NCBI GenBank assembly: GCA_902529715.1
Contig: CABZXL010000003.1
Coordinates: 26,623-90,622 of the forward strand
Origin: an uncultured Pelagibacteraceae bacterium
GTDB taxonomy: Bacteria > Pseudomonadota > Alphaproteobacteria > Pelagibacterales > Pelagibacteraceae
Direction of reading: 5' to 3'
Length of the DNA stretch: 64,000 bases
Shown: positions 19,762 through 31,064 of the stretch, in pieces
Layout of the letters: each line of letters opens with the position of its first letter
Position numbering within the stretch: position 1 is the first letter of the stretch
The notes under the pieces: model-generated
What the model was told of the DNA's origin: nothing
The model's input: the letters and a program-made list of their open reading frames with translations, nothing else
Database searches by the model: none
Position numbers and translations under genes: made by a program

Positions 19762-21807
19762 ATGCCTAAAAAAAAGAAAAAAAGAAAAAAAATAAAAAAG
19801 AAAAAATCTTCAAGAAAAAAAACAAAAATAAGAAGAAAATTAAAAAAAAACAAATCAAAAAAAACTGAAAATACAGAATTAATTTATAAAGCAAAAAGTG
19901 ATTGGATAAAAAAAGCTATAGTAAATAAATCCGGATATCAAAAAAAATATTCAGATTCATTAAAAAACAACGATAATTTTTGGAAAAAAGAAGGCAAAAG
20001 AATTTCCTGGATCAAGCCATATACTAAAATTAAAGATTATAAATACAGTAAGACTGATGTTCATATTAAATGGTTTTATGATGGAACTTTAAACGCATCA
20101 GCTAATTGTATTGATCGACACTTAAAGAAAAATAAAGATAAAACAGCAATAATATGGGTTGGTGATGATCCAAAAGTTCAAAAAAAAATTAGTTACAAAC
20201 AATTACATCAAGAAGTTTCAAAAGCAGCAAATGGATTAAAAGAAATAGGAGTAAAAAAAGGAGATAGAGTTACAATATATTTAACAATGATTCCTGAATT
20301 GGCATACACAATGCTAGCATGTGCAAGAATAGGAGCTGTTCATTCAATTATTTTTGGTGGTTTTTCAGCAGACAGTATTTCTGGGAGGATTAACGATTGC
20401 AAATCTGATTACGTTATTACTGCTGATGAAGGTGTTAGAGGAGGAAAGATTATAGACTTAAAAGGAAAAGTTGATGAAGCTCTTTTGAATTGTCCAAATG
20501 TTAAAAAATGTGTTGTGGTAAAACGAACTGGAAACAGAATTAATTGGGATGAAAGTAGAGATATTTGGTATCACGATATAACTAAAAAAGCTTCTAAGTA
20601 TTGTGAACCTGAAGAAATGAATGCGGAAGATCCATTATTTATTTTATATACATCTGGATCCACAGGAAAACCAAAAGGAGTTTTGCACACGACTGGGGGC
20701 TATATGGTTTATGCCTCAATGACCCATCAGTATATTTTTAATTATAAACCAAAAGATATATATTGGTGCACTGCTGATATTGGCTGGGTTACAGGTCATA
20801 GCTATATAATTTATGGACCTCTTTCAAATGGAGCAACAACGATCATGTCTGAAGGCATTCCTAATTATCCAGATTGGTCTAGATGGTGGCAAATAGTAGA
20901 TAAATATAAAGTTAATATTTTTTATACAGCACCAACTGCAATAAGAGCCATGATGAGAGAAGGGGACGGTCCTGTAAAAAAAACGTCAAGAAAAACTCTA
21001 AAACTACTAGGAACAGTTGGTGAACCAATAAACCCAGAAGCTTGGCAATGGTATTTTAAGACTGTAGGTGACTCTAGATGTCCAATCGTTGATACATGGT
21101 GGCAGACAGAAACTGGAGGAATTTTAATTAGTCCTCAAACTGGTGCTATAGACTTAAAGCCTGGATCTGCAACAAAACCATTTTATGGAATTAAACCAGA
21201 AATAGTTGATAAAGATGGTAAGGTTCTAAAAGGAGAGGCACAAGGAAGATTATGTATAGCTCAATCTTGGCCAGGTCAAATGAGATCGGTATATGGAGAC
21301 CATAATAGATTTATAGAAACATACTTTTCTCAGTTTGATGGAAAATATTTTACTGGAGATGGATGTAGAAGAGATAAAGATGGATACTATTGGATAACAG
21401 GAAGAGTGGATGATGTTATTATTGTATCAGGACATAATTTAGGAACTGCAGAAATAGAGAGTGCCTTTGTAGCACATCCAAAAATTGCAGAAGCTGCAGT
21501 AGTTGGATGTCCACACGATATAAAAGGAAATGGATTATATTGTTATGTAACTCTGAATGTAGGAGAAGAACCAAATGGAGATCTAGAAAGAGAACTAAAA
21601 CTTTGGGTAAGAAAACAAATTGGAGTAATTGCTACTCCAGATTTTATTCAGTTTTCACCTGGACTTCCAAAAACAAGATCAGGAAAAATAATGAGGAGAA
21701 TTTTAAGGAAGATAGCCGCAAATGAACATGAACAACTTGGAGATACAACAACTTTAGCTGATCCGAGCGTAGTTAAAAGTTTAGTTGATAATAGAAAAAA
21801 TATTTAA
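19762..21807 (+). CDS. acs: acetate--CoA ligase (acetyl-CoA synthetase)
   Basis: [47 protein letters not shown]-terminus carries a Lys/Arg-rich tail. Confidence 0.96.
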   Translation: MPKKKKKRKKIKKKKSSRKKTKIRRKLKKNKSKKTENTELIYKAKSDWIKKAIVNKSGYQKKYSDSLKNNDNFWKKEGKRISWIKPYTKIKDYKYSKTDVHIKWFYDGTLNASANCIDRHLKKNKDKTAIIWVGDDPKVQKKISYKQLHQEVSKAANGLKEIGVKKGDRVTIYLTMIPELAYTMLACARIGAVHSIIFGGFSADSISGRINDCKSDYVITADEGVRGGKIIDLKGKVDEALLNCPNVKKCVVVKRTGNRINWDESRDIWYHDITKKASKYCEPEEMNAEDPLFILYTSGSTGKPKGVLHTTGGYMVYASMTHQYIFNYKPKDIYWCTADIGWVTGHSYIIYGPLSNGATTIMSEGIPNYPDWSRWWQIVDKYKVNIFYTAPTAIRAMMREGDGPVKKTSRKTLKLLGTVGEPINPEAWQWYFKTVGDSRCPIVDTWWQTETGGILISPQTGAIDLKPGSATKPFYGIKPEIVDKDGKVLKGEAQGRLCIAQSWPGQMRSVYGDHNRFIETYFSQFDGKYFTGDGCRRDKDGYYWITGRVDDVIIVSGHNLGTAEIESAFVAHPKIAEAAVVGCPHDIKGNGLYCYVTLNVGEEPNGDLERELKLWVRKQIGVIATPDFIQFSPGLPKTRSGKIMRRILRKIAANEHEQLGDTTTLADPSVVKSLVDNRKNI

Positions 21808-22427
21808 AATTTTATTCTCTCGTTAAATTCTTTTTTAACAATATCCCACTTTAAAATTACAGAATTTAAAACAATCTTACGATCAAGGTTTTTTAATTCA
21901 TCAGCTATAGGTGCCCACTTATATAATGATAATGCGCTAGGGTTAAATGGAAGATCATTATAATATGTGTTCCAATTAATGTTTTGTAATCTTTCATTAA
22001 AATTTTTTTTTGCTTCTTCAATAATATCTAGTGGCATTTTATTTATAGTTTCATCATCTAAAATTTTAAAAAAAATTTCTTTAGCTTTTTCAACTTCTTG
22101 ATAATTCGAATTATTTTTTAAATAAGAAAACGTAAAAAATGTTAGATCTTGAAGAGCAACTGCATACATATTCCACTTAGCTAAATTTACAGATGCCATG
22201 AACTCATCATTTTCAAAATGAAGAACATATCTTGTTCCCATTCTAGTTTTTAAGTAACCGTAAAGCGTTACTTGTGTAACCCAGGCTGATTTGGATTGTA
22301 TAAAATCCTCTAATTCATCCAAATTGCTTATTTTTGTCTTTGGTACGAAAGCTTTAAAAAGAGAAAAAAAATAAATCTTAAAATCTTTCCAAGTAAGGTC
22401 TTTCCAAGTTAATTTGTATTTTGCCAT
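21804..22427 (-). CDS. conserved hypothetical protein
   Basis: [25 protein letters not shown]...; beside acetate metabolism genes. Confidence 0.6.
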   Translation of the reverse strand: MAKYKLTWKDLTWKDFKIYFFSLFKAFVPKTKISNLDELEDFIQSKSAWVTQVTLYGYLKTRMGTRYVLHFENDEFMASVNLAKWNMYAVALQDLTFFTFSYLKNNSNYQEVEKAKEIFFKILDDETINKMPLDIIEEAKKNFNERLQNINWNTYYNDLPFNPSALSLYKWAPIADELKNLDRKIVLNSVILKWDIVKKEFNERIKF

Positions 22428-22552
22428 AAAAATAGCTATTTATTTATTTTATACCCTAAAAACTCCACTATTATTAACAATTTTAACACTTTAAATCTCT
22501 TTCATAATGGTTATGGTTTCCGCCAGTTATAACTAAAAGAGGAGAGATAAAA

Positions 22553-22813
22553 ATGTCAAAACAAGCACAACACTGGGAAAAAACCAGAGGATTGCTAATT
22601 GTAACATTAGCAATTTGGTTTGTATTCTCAATTGGCATCTTTCTTTTTGGCGCTGAAATGGAGTCCGTTGGTGGACCCTTCGGTTATCCACTGACATATT
22701 GGTTTACTTGTCAGGGGTCTCTTGGAATTTTTGTAATCCTAATTTTCTGGTTTGCGAACAGACAAGAAAAAATCGATGAAGAGTTCGGCTTCAGTGAAAA
22801 AGGAGATGATTAA
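22553..22813 (+). CDS. DUF4212 domain protein, small subunit of sodium/solute symporter
   Basis: 86-aa ORF preceded by gaggag; paired with the large SSS subunit; GGPFGYPLTYWFTCQGSLGIFVILIFWF. Confidence 0.9.
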   Translation: MSKQAQHWEKTRGLLIVTLAIWFVFSIGIFLFGAEMESVGGPFGYPLTYWFTCQGSLGIFVILIFWFANRQEKIDEEFGFSEKGDD

Positions 22814-24633
22814 TGATTAAAGGTAATTTTATAGATAATTTGCCTAAAGTTTATGGAATCTACACAGGTGGATTTTTAGCTTTCATAATCATTATGGCAA
22901 TTGGCGAACAGATGGGTATGTCAGCAAAAGCAATAGGAATTGCATTCGTTGCTTTTACTGTGGCCATCTACGCTATAATTGGTTATCTATCACGTACAGC
23001 ACAAGCTGATGCTTATTACGTAGCTGGAAGACAAGTACCAACCGTGTTCAATGGAATGGCGACTGCAGCAGACTGGATGTCTGGTGCATCATTCGTTGCA
23101 ATGGCAGGTGGTATTTACTTCAAAGGTTACGGTTATATGGCACTACTTGTAGGTTGGACTGGTGGATACGTATTAGTTGCATCTTTATTAGCACCATACC
23201 TAAGAAAATTTGGCTGTTACACAGTTCCAGATTTTATAGGTACAAGATACGGTGGTAATTTAAGTAGATTTTTAGCAGTAGTAGTCTTAACTGTTGCTTC
23301 ATTTACATATGTAACTGCACAAATTAACGCTACAGGTACTATTGCATCTGTTGCCTTAGATATCCCATTCCAATACGCGGTTTATGTTGGATTAGTAAGT
23401 ATATTACTATGTTCAATGTTAGGTGGTATGAGAGGGGTAACTTGGACACAGGTCGCACAATATATCGTACTAATAATAGCTTACTTGCTTCCAGTATTTT
23501 GGATCAGTAACAAAATGGGTGCGGGTTTCTTCCCACACTTTATGTTAGCTGATGAAGTTGCGAGAATTGCTGATCTTGAAGCCCAATTTGGTTTAGGAAC
23601 AGTAAAAAACTCTGCAGCTGATTTAGCAACTGTACCAAAAGGTTTAGCAGGTATAACTAAAGCTCACTCAGCGGTTAACGCTACACCTTGGGCATTTATT
23701 TCATTAGCACTAGCGATGATGATGGGAACAGCTTCATTACCTCACGTGATGATGAGATATTTTACTACTCCAAGTGTAAAAGCAGCTAGAAAATCAGTAG
23801 GTTGGTCTTTATTCTTTATCTTCTTACTTTATTCTTCTGCTCCAATGTTAGCGACACTATCTAAATTGTCATTGATAGATCCTAACTTAGCGACTGGAAT
23901 TATTGGTAAATCGATAAGTGAAGTTCAAGCGATAGATTGGTATCAAAACTGGAACCAAGCAAACTTAATGTTTGTAAGCGACTTTAACGGAAATGGAACT
24001 CTTGAATTAAACGAGTTTTTCATGGGTGGTAAAGCCGTTGTGTTAGCAACTCCAGAAATAGCTGGATTACCATACGTAATCTCAGGTCTAGTTGCTGCTG
24101 GAGGTATGGCTGCTGCCATGTCGACAGCCGATGGTTTAATTCTAGCAATTGCAAATGCTTTGTCTCATGACTTGTACTACAAGATCATTGATCCAAAAGC
24201 AGAAACTGCAAAAAGACTAGTTGTTGCAAGGGTATTACTTGTAGTAATTGGTTTTGCTGGAGCAACTATTGCGGCAATGGAGATCCAAGGTATCTTAGGT
24301 TCAGTAATCTGGGCTTTTGACTTTGCGATGTCTGGATTGTTCTTCCCACTTGTACTTGGTGTATGGTGGAAGAGAGCTAATAGAGAAGGTGCTATAGCTG
24401 GTATGGCTTTAGGTCTTGCTTCTGGTATGGGTTACCTGATTTGGGTACGAAATGGTGGAAGTGGATTCTTAGGTATTACACAGTTAACGTTTGGTATCTT
24501 TGGTTCAGCGGTCAGCTTAGTATCTATGGTTGTGGTAAGTTTAATTACTTCAGAACCTGATGCTGCTACGCAAAAAATGGTTGACGAGGTTCGTGTACCG
24601 TCTGGTAAATCGATCCTTGGTAAACAACACTAA
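22813..24633 (+). CDS. sodium/solute (acetate-type) symporter, large subunit (SSS family)
   Basis: ORF; AYYVAGRQVPTVFNGMATAADWMSGASF, SLPHVMMRYFTTP, AAAMSTADGLILAIANALSHD. Confidence 0.93.
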   Translation: MIKGNFIDNLPKVYGIYTGGFLAFIIIMAIGEQMGMSAKAIGIAFVAFTVAIYAIIGYLSRTAQADAYYVAGRQVPTVFNGMATAADWMSGASFVAMAGGIYFKGYGYMALLVGWTGGYVLVASLLAPYLRKFGCYTVPDFIGTRYGGNLSRFLAVVVLTVASFTYVTAQINATGTIASVALDIPFQYAVYVGLVSILLCSMLGGMRGVTWTQVAQYIVLIIAYLLPVFWISNKMGAGFFPHFMLADEVARIADLEAQFGLGTVKNSAADLATVPKGLAGITKAHSAVNATPWAFISLALAMMMGTASLPHVMMRYFTTPSVKAARKSVGWSLFFIFLLYSSAPMLATLSKLSLIDPNLATGIIGKSISEVQAIDWYQNWNQANLMFVSDFNGNGTLELNEFFMGGKAVVLATPEIAGLPYVISGLVAAGGMAAAMSTADGLILAIANALSHDLYYKIIDPKAETAKRLVVARVLLVVIGFAGATIAAMEIQGILGSVIWAFDFAMSGLFFPLVLGVWWKRANREGAIAGMALGLASGMGYLIWVRNGGSGFLGITQLTFGIFGSAVSLVSMVVVSLITSEPDAATQKMVDEVRVPSGKSILGKQH

Positions 24634-24643
24634 ATAATCTTTT

Positions 24644-24670
24644 AAAGGGGCGATTAATTTCGCCCCTTTT
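24644..24670 (+). terminator. Rho-independent terminator after symporter operon
   Basis: AAAGGGGCGA-TTAATT-TCGCCCCTTTT hairpin followed by T run. Confidence 0.9.
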
Positions 24671-24703
24671 AATTTCTCATTTTTTCAAATATAAATTTCT
24701 AAA

Positions 24704-25060
24704 ATGTCTGCTAACTTTCATCCTTTAGTCTATATAATCGATTATATTCTTGGAATAATCATGTGGACTTTGATTGGAAGAGTTGCAATGAATATTTTCC
24801 AAAAAGAAGACTCTGAATTCTTTTTTATGAAAGTATTTGTTAAATTTACTAATCCATTAATTTATATGTTTAAGCCCATAACCCCTTCATTCATAATCCA
24901 TCCGTTAGTACCTTTATATGTGGCTTGGTTTTTCTTTATGATAAGATTTTATTTAATGCCATGGATTCTAGGTTATTCCGTAATGGGCATGCTATCTTTT
25001 CCTCTAGAAAGTGAAATTTCGAGACAAATTTACCAATTTTTTAATTCAATTAAATTTTAA
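24704..25060 (+). CDS. small integral membrane protein (YggT-like)
   Basis: 118-aa hydrophobic ORF; topology reminiscent of YggT. Confidence 0.5.
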   Translation: MSANFHPLVYIIDYILGIIMWTLIGRVAMNIFQKEDSEFFFMKVFVKFTNPLIYMFKPITPSFIIHPLVPLYVAWFFFMIRFYLMPWILGYSVMGMLSFPLESEISRQIYQFFNSIKF

Positions 25061-25088
25061 AAATTGATACTAGTAAATCTAGCTATCA

Positions 25089-25748
25089 ATGAAAAAAATA
25101 CAAATTTCACCATCAATTCTTTCAGCTGATTTCAGCCAGCTGGGAAATGAAATAAAGAGATTAGAAGAAGGTGGGGCTGATATGATTCATGTTGACGTTA
25201 TGGATGGTCATTTTGTTCCTAATCTTACAATTGGCCCACCTGTAATTAAAAGGTTACGTAATTTTACTAGGCTACCATTTGATGTTCATTTGATGATATC
25301 TCCGGTACACAAATATATTGAAGATTATTCAAATGCTGGAGCAGATATAATTACAATACATCCAGAGGCAACAGATAATTTAATAGATTCGATTGATCAT
25401 ATTAGAAAGTTAAATAAAAAAGTTGGAGTTTCTTTAAATCCAGACACTAAATTAAATATTATTGATAATGTTTTAGATAAAATAGATTTAGTTTTAATCA
25501 TGAGTGTTTTTCCTGGATTTGGTGGTCAAAAATTTATGCCCGAAGTTATAGAAAAAATTAAAAATTTAAAAAAAACTAAAGAAGAAAAAAAGTTTAATTT
25601 CGATATTGAAGTTGACGGTGGTATTAATTTTGAAAATAGTAAAATAGTAATTGAAGCAGGAGCTAATATTTTAGTTTCAGGAACAACTATTTTTAAAGAA
25701 AATAATGGTAATATAAAAAAGAATATTGATTCTCTGAAATTAGAATAA
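25089..25748 (+). CDS. rpe: ribulose-phosphate 3-epimerase
   Basis: ORF; ISPSILSADFSQLGNEI, HVDVMDGHFVPNLTIGP, VDGGIN. Confidence 0.97.
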   Translation: MKKIQISPSILSADFSQLGNEIKRLEEGGADMIHVDVMDGHFVPNLTIGPPVIKRLRNFTRLPFDVHLMISPVHKYIEDYSNAGADIITIHPEATDNLIDSIDHIRKLNKKVGVSLNPDTKLNIIDNVLDKIDLVLIMSVFPGFGGQKFMPEVIEKIKNLKKTKEEKKFNFDIEVDGGINFENSKIVIEAGANILVSGTTIFKENNGNIKKNIDSLKLE

Positions 25749-25752
25749 GTAA

Positions 25753-27381
25753 ATGATTTTAAAAAATTCTATGAATTTTATTAGTGAATTTTTTAATTAT
25801 TCATCAAATCAAATAAGGAAAATTTATCTAAGTTCTAGAATTTATAATAAAAAAATATCTAAAATTGATGATAAGCTTATCGAATATAAACCAAGTCCTA
25901 ATCTTCTAGATTGTTTAATAAAATATGAAAAAAAGAAAAATAATATTGAAAATTTTTATTTAAATTCTGTTTGGTCAAACCAAAATATTAAAGAGACTGA
26001 TTATAAAAAACTTCATAGCTTTTTTTGGTTATTTACAATTGATTTAAAATCTTCAAAAAAAATCACTCAATCAATTATTTTAAATTGGATTGAAAAGAAT
26101 CAAAAATATAATTCTAAAAGTTGGGAAATAGATACTTTATCAAAAAGGATTATAGCTTGGTTATCAAATTCAAAATTAAGTTATGATGATAGTGACGAGA
26201 ATTATAAAGAAAATTTTAATAGTAATATAAAAAAGCAGGTTAACCATTTAATTAATGAAATAAATAGATCTAAATTGGTAAATGATAAGATGATTGGATG
26301 TGCTTCAATCATATTGTCAGGTCTTTCTTACAATGATGAAAAATATTTAGATTATGGATTAAATCTTTTGAAAGAAATTATTAAATTTTCTTTTGATGCA
26401 CAATATTTTCCAAAATCTAGAAACTTCAGACAACTTATATTCTATTTAAAATATTTTATTTTAATAAGAGAATGGCTTAAAGAGTCTCTAAATGAAATTC
26501 CAGAATATTTGAATGAAATAATTTTTTTCTTAGGTCAAAATTATAATTTTATATGGCAAAATACTAATCAAAGTTTATTATTTAATGGAAACCATATTAA
26601 CTCAAATATTGATTTTGATAGATATTTAAGTTTTCACAACTATAAATTCAAAAGTGAAAGTAACGAAAGTGGAGGATATGGTATTTTAAAAAATAAAAAT
26701 GTTTTTATTTCAATTGATTTGGGGTCTTCTCCCGAAAAAAAATTTAGTAACGATTATCAATCTGGAGCTTTATCTTTTGAAATTTTTTATAAAAATTGCA
26801 AGTTAATTACTAATTGTGGTTACTTTCAAAATTATAAACATCAGCTTAACTCAATTTCTAAATCAACTGCAACTCATTCAACAGTCGTTTTGGATAATAG
26901 ATCTTCCTGTAAAATGAAAAAAGCCTCTGATGGTATTTTTAAAGTAGATGAAGAGCTAAAAATATTAAAAAAATCTATAATATCTGAAAAAAATTATTGG
27001 AATATATCTGGATCACATGATGGTTATTTAAAAAAATATGGAGTAATTCATGAAAGAAAAATAGAATTTTTTGTTGAAAAAAATAAATTTATTGGAACAG
27101 ATAGGTTAATTAAAAAGAAAAGTTTTAAAAGTTCAAATTTTGAAATTAGATTTCATTTTATACCTGGAGTTAAAATAACCAAAACCCAAGATGAAAATTC
27201 TATTCTCATTGAATTAGAAAATTCTGGATGGAAATTTTTATGTAAAGATCATAAAATTGATGTTGAAACTGGGCTATATTTCGGTAAAAAAAACTCTTTT
27301 GCTGAAAATCAAAATATATTTATTTCAGGTTTAACTCAAAATGAAGATCAAGAAATAATATGGGAATTAATTAAAATTTAA
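25753..27381 (+). CDS. heparinase II/III family protein
   Basis: ORF between rpe and purH; LFNGNHINSNIDFDRYL, HSTVVLDNRSSCK, HDGYLKKYGVIHERKI. Confidence 0.82.
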   Translation: MILKNSMNFISEFFNYSSNQIRKIYLSSRIYNKKISKIDDKLIEYKPSPNLLDCLIKYEKKKNNIENFYLNSVWSNQNIKETDYKKLHSFFWLFTIDLKSSKKITQSIILNWIEKNQKYNSKSWEIDTLSKRIIAWLSNSKLSYDDSDENYKENFNSNIKKQVNHLINEINRSKLVNDKMIGCASIILSGLSYNDEKYLDYGLNLLKEIIKFSFDAQYFPKSRNFRQLIFYLKYFILIREWLKESLNEIPEYLNEIIFFLGQNYNFIWQNTNQSLLFNGNHINSNIDFDRYLSFHNYKFKSESNESGGYGILKNKNVFISIDLGSSPEKKFSNDYQSGALSFEIFYKNCKLITNCGYFQNYKHQLNSISKSTATHSTVVLDNRSSCKMKKASDGIFKVDEELKILKKSIISEKNYWNISGSHDGYLKKYGVIHERKIEFFVEKNKFIGTDRLIKKKSFKSSNFEIRFHFIPGVKITKTQDENSILIELENSGWKFLCKDHKIDVETGLYFGKKNSFAENQNIFISGLTQNEDQEIIWELIKI

Positions 27382-28922
27382 TGAAAAAAATAAAAACAGC
27401 ATTAATTTCTGTTTCTGATAAAAAGAATTTAAAAATACTTTTAAAAAATTTATCTAAACACAAAATTCAAATTGTTAGTTCTGGAGGAACTTTTAATAAA
27501 GTAAAAAAATTAGGTTATAAATGTTTAGAAATATCAAAATATACTGGATTCAAAGAAATACTGGGTGGAAGAGTAAAAACTCTTCATCCTAAAATCCATG
27601 CGGGAATTTTAAGTATAAGAGGAAATAAAAGTCACACTAAAGATTTAAAGAAAAATAATTTTGAAGAAATAGATCTTGTAATCGTAAATTTTTATCCTTT
27701 TGAAAAAACTTTGAAAAGTACAAAAGTGCACAAAAAAATAATTGAAAATATAGATATTGGTGGACCAACAATGGTTCGTGCAGCTGCTAAAAATTATAAT
27801 GATATTACTGTAATCACCAACCCTGAACAATATAAAGATCTAATAGAAGAATTAAATACAAATAAAAGTAAAACTTCTTTAAAATTTAGACAAAAGATGT
27901 CTGAAGTAGCATTTACTGAAACTGCTTATTACGATGGATTAATATCTAATTATTTTAATTCTCAATCTAAAGATTTATTTACTAAAAAAAAATTATTTTT
28001 TGGTAATTTAATTGAAAAATTAAGATATGGAGAAAATCCCCATCAATCAGCAGCGATTTATTCTTTTAAAGATAAATTAAATCTTAAGCAGCTTAATGGT
28101 AAGAAACTAAGTTATAATAATTATAACGATATTTTTGCTGCACTTCTAATCTCAAGATCTTTGCCAAAAAAGATTGGTACGGTTATAATCAAACATGCAA
28201 ATCCTTGTGGTGTATCAATAAATAAAAATAAATTAGAAAGCTATAAATTAGCACTTGCATGTGACCCAGTAAGTGCTTTTGGAGGAATAGTTTCATGTAA
28301 TTTTAAAATTAGAAAAAATTTAGCTTTAGAGCTAAAAAAAATATATTTAGAAGTAGTTATTTGTAATGGAATTGAAAATAAAGCACTAAAAATATTACAA
28401 AAAAAGAAGAATTTAAGAGTTATTGATTCAAGTAATTTAAATAATACTAATTTAAATAATATATCTTCACAATTCAATTCTTTTTTAATACAAACTCCTG
28501 ATAAAGTTTCTTTATCTAAATCAAACTTTAAAGTAGTTTCCAAAATCAAACCTAGCTCTGAAACTTTTAAAAATTCAATATTTGCATTTAATGTTTGTAG
28601 ATTTGTGAAATCTAATGCAATTGTTATTGCAAATAAAGACTCAACAATTGGAATTGGATCAGGCCAACCTAGCAGATTGGATAGTTGTGAGTTAGCAATA
28701 AAAAAAGTTAAAAAATTTTATAAAGAAAAAGAAAATGAAGAAATTATTGCAGCCTCTGATGCCTTTTTTCCTTTTGTCGACGGAATTGAAAAGTTAGTCC
28801 AATCAGGTGTATCCACTATCATACAACCTTCGGGTTCAATAAAAGATAAAGAAATAATTAAATTTGCAAATAAAACTAATACTGTTCTAATTTTCTCAAA
28901 AACTAGACACTTTAAACACTAG
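27381..28922 (+). CDS. purH: bifunctional AICAR formyltransferase/IMP cyclohydrolase
   Basis: ORF; ALISVSDKKNL, GGRVKTLHPKIHAGIL, LRYGENPHQSAA. Confidence 0.97.
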   Translation: MKKIKTALISVSDKKNLKILLKNLSKHKIQIVSSGGTFNKVKKLGYKCLEISKYTGFKEILGGRVKTLHPKIHAGILSIRGNKSHTKDLKKNNFEEIDLVIVNFYPFEKTLKSTKVHKKIIENIDIGGPTMVRAAAKNYNDITVITNPEQYKDLIEELNTNKSKTSLKFRQKMSEVAFTETAYYDGLISNYFNSQSKDLFTKKKLFFGNLIEKLRYGENPHQSAAIYSFKDKLNLKQLNGKKLSYNNYNDIFAALLISRSLPKKIGTVIIKHANPCGVSINKNKLESYKLALACDPVSAFGGIVSCNFKIRKNLALELKKIYLEVVICNGIENKALKILQKKKNLRVIDSSNLNNTNLNNISSQFNSFLIQTPDKVSLSKSNFKVVSKIKPSSETFKNSIFAFNVCRFVKSNAIVIANKDSTIGIGSGQPSRLDSCELAIKKVKKFYKEKENEEIIAASDAFFPFVDGIEKLVQSGVSTIIQPSGSIKDKEIIKFANKTNTVLIFSKTRHFKH

Positions 28923-29256
28923 AAATTTTATCAATTTTTGCTGCTAGAACAAAATCACTTTCATGTAAACCATTTATGGCATGAGTAAAGATTTTAATTT
29001 TGGCATATCCCCATCCAAACAAAATATCTGGATGATGTCCTTCTTTTTCAGCAATTTCTCCAACTTTATTTATAAAATTTTGACTTTCTAAAAAATTATT
29101 AAATTTAAATTGTTTAATTAAATAATAAGTTTTTTCATCATCTGATTTTACATCCCAGCCATCAACTTTTTTTAAGTACTTATGAATTTCACTTAAATCA
29201 AAACTTGGAATACCTCCTTCACAGGGAATACATTTCTTATCTGCTAAATCACTCAT
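28912..29256 (-). CDS. phhB: 4a-hydroxytetrahydrobiopterin dehydratase
   Basis: ORF; KKCIPCEGGIPSF, AEKEGHHPDILFGWGYAKIKIFTHAINGL. Confidence 0.93.
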   Translation of the reverse strand: MSDLADKKCIPCEGGIPSFDLSEIHKYLKKVDGWDVKSDDEKTYYLIKQFKFNNFLESQNFINKVGEIAEKEGHHPDILFGWGYAKIKIFTHAINGLHESDFVLAAKIDKISSV

Positions 29257-29273
29257 ATTGTTCCTTATTTAAT

Positions 29274-29348
29274 TGGAGCGGGCAATGGGACTTGAACCCA
29301 CGACCTTCTCGTTGGCAACGAGACGCTCTACCACTGAGCTATGCCCGC
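29274..29348 (-). tRNA. tRNA-Gly(GCC), CCA encoded
   Basis: Reverse strand GCGGGCATAGCTCAGTGGTAGAGCGTCTCGTTGCCAACGAGAAGGTCGTGGGTTCAAGTCCCATTGCCCGCTCCA folds as a cloverleaf; anticodon loop TTGCCAA. Confidence 0.97.
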
Positions 29349-29427
29349 TTATTAGATGATGATTATAGGTAGCAAGTTTTAAATTGCAAGTAATTAGAAA
29401 GTTTAAAAAATTTCAATTATTTAAAAA

Positions 29428-31020
29428 TCAATAATTAAATTTTTTTGTCCATTTATCCAATATATGTTTTACTTCTGAAAATTCATCCTTATAATTTTTC
29501 CATCTTCCAATTGATTTTTTATATAATGGTTGACTAACCTGTCTATAGCTTGGAGTATCTATAATCCCTCTTTTTTTTGTTGTTTTATAGTATTCTTTTA
29601 CGTTGTCTGACCATTCTAATTCAAGAAAACGAAGTAATTCAGTTATAGAATGATCAAAGTTTTGAACAGTTTCCTCATATTTTATTGTATGAATTTTTAT
29701 TGGGAATTTTTCAAAATATATTAACCACAAATTCATAACTAAATCATAAAGATTTACAGTATCTTTCAGGTTTGTAAAATTTAGCATTGCGCTATTTGGA
29801 CCAAAATGTTGCATAAAACAACTTAAAACAACATCATAAGGATTTCTTAATGCCAATATGAATTTTGAATTTGGAAAAAAAGAAAAAATTTCAGCAACAT
29901 GAACAATATTTAAAGGTAATTTATCTATATAAATCTTATCTCTATCAGTTTTAATATATTTATTTCTTTCCTCGAAATAAATCTCTCTCATTTTATAAAA
30001 AAAACTTTCATTTATATTTTCTAATTTAGAAAAATCATTATTAATATTTCGTTCCAATTCTTTTATAAAATTTTCAACCAAAGGTTTTTCTTCCAGTACC
30101 TCTACAGAATTATGGCTTCGTAAAATTGAATCTAACAATGTTGTGCCAGATCTTGGAAAACCTATTAAAAAAACTGGGTCGTTCGATTTTTTTTGGACAT
30201 TTAAAATATTCCAATTTTTAAATTTTTTATTAGAAAAAAAATCAATTCTTTTTTCAACATATTTAATATAGTAATTTTTATCAATTTTATTATATACGTT
30301 TTTGAAAGAATTATTTGACTCTACAAAATATTTATACGCTTTATCATATTTTCCAATACTATCGTAACTTTGTGCTAAAATTTCAGATGCAATAGTATTA
30401 AGATTAAAATCTTTATTATTTAACTTAATACTTTCTAAAATATTTATTGCTTTTAAATAATTTTTTTTTCTATACTCATAAATTCCAGAAAAATATTTTA
30501 CTAATGTAATTTCTCCTAAGTTTATTTTTGCACTTTTTAGAAAGTCATCCAGCTTATTAAGCTGATTTGATCTATCATAAAGTTCAAAAAGATTGATATA
30601 AGCTTCTGACATATTTGGAGTTATATCTATTGTTTTTAATAAAAACTTTTCGGCATTATTTAAGTCATTTTTTTCTTTATATAAATTTCCTAAATTAAAA
30701 TAAGCTTTAAAATTTTTTGGATCTTTATCTATTGCTTGAAAATAGTTTTCTAAGGCAGATTTCTCATTTTTTAACCTTTTAAAAGCTAATCCTAAATTAC
30801 ATAATGCTCCTGAAAAATTTGGATTTAACTCAATCGCTTTTTGGAAAAGTTTAATAGAGCCCTGCGCATTTCCTGAATTTAATTCTATATTTCCTAGAAT
30901 ATTATAAACTGCTGGTAAATTAGGGTCTATAGATATTGCATCCTCAAATAATTTTTTAGCTTTAATTAAATTATTACTTTTGAGTGCTTCAAATGCTAAA
31001 TCTATTTTTTTTTGAATCAT
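29428..31020 (-). CDS. TPR repeat + sulfotransferase family protein
   Basis: ORF; N-terminal TPR units, C-terminal VFLIGFPRSGTTLLDSILRSH. Confidence 0.9.
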   Translation of the reverse strand: MIQKKIDLAFEALKSNNLIKAKKLFEDAISIDPNLPAVYNILGNIELNSGNAQGSIKLFQKAIELNPNFSGALCNLGLAFKRLKNEKSALENYFQAIDKDPKNFKAYFNLGNLYKEKNDLNNAEKFLLKTIDITPNMSEAYINLFELYDRSNQLNKLDDFLKSAKINLGEITLVKYFSGIYEYRKKNYLKAINILESIKLNNKDFNLNTIASEILAQSYDSIGKYDKAYKYFVESNNSFKNVYNKIDKNYYIKYVEKRIDFFSNKKFKNWNILNVQKKSNDPVFLIGFPRSGTTLLDSILRSHNSVEVLEEKPLVENFIKELERNINNDFSKLENINESFFYKMREIYFEERNKYIKTDRDKIYIDKLPLNIVHVAEIFSFFPNSKFILALRNPYDVVLSCFMQHFGPNSAMLNFTNLKDTVNLYDLVMNLWLIYFEKFPIKIHTIKYEETVQNFDHSITELLRFLELEWSDNVKEYYKTTKKRGIIDTPSYRQVSQPLYKKSIGRWKNYKDEFSEVKHILDKWTKKFNY

Positions 31021-31064
31021 GGATATTATATTAAATTATACCAATTTATGTTATATGCATAAGT

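Noticed and set aside
21507-21725. 72-aa plus ORF inside acs
   Set aside because: Alternate-frame shadow, basic low-complexity peptide from an A/G-rich coding region.
22510-22533. Weak hairpin GTTAT…ATAAC before DUF4212, considered as riboswitch/attenuator
   Set aside because: Short stem with a bulge, no match to a riboswitch class I can recognise.
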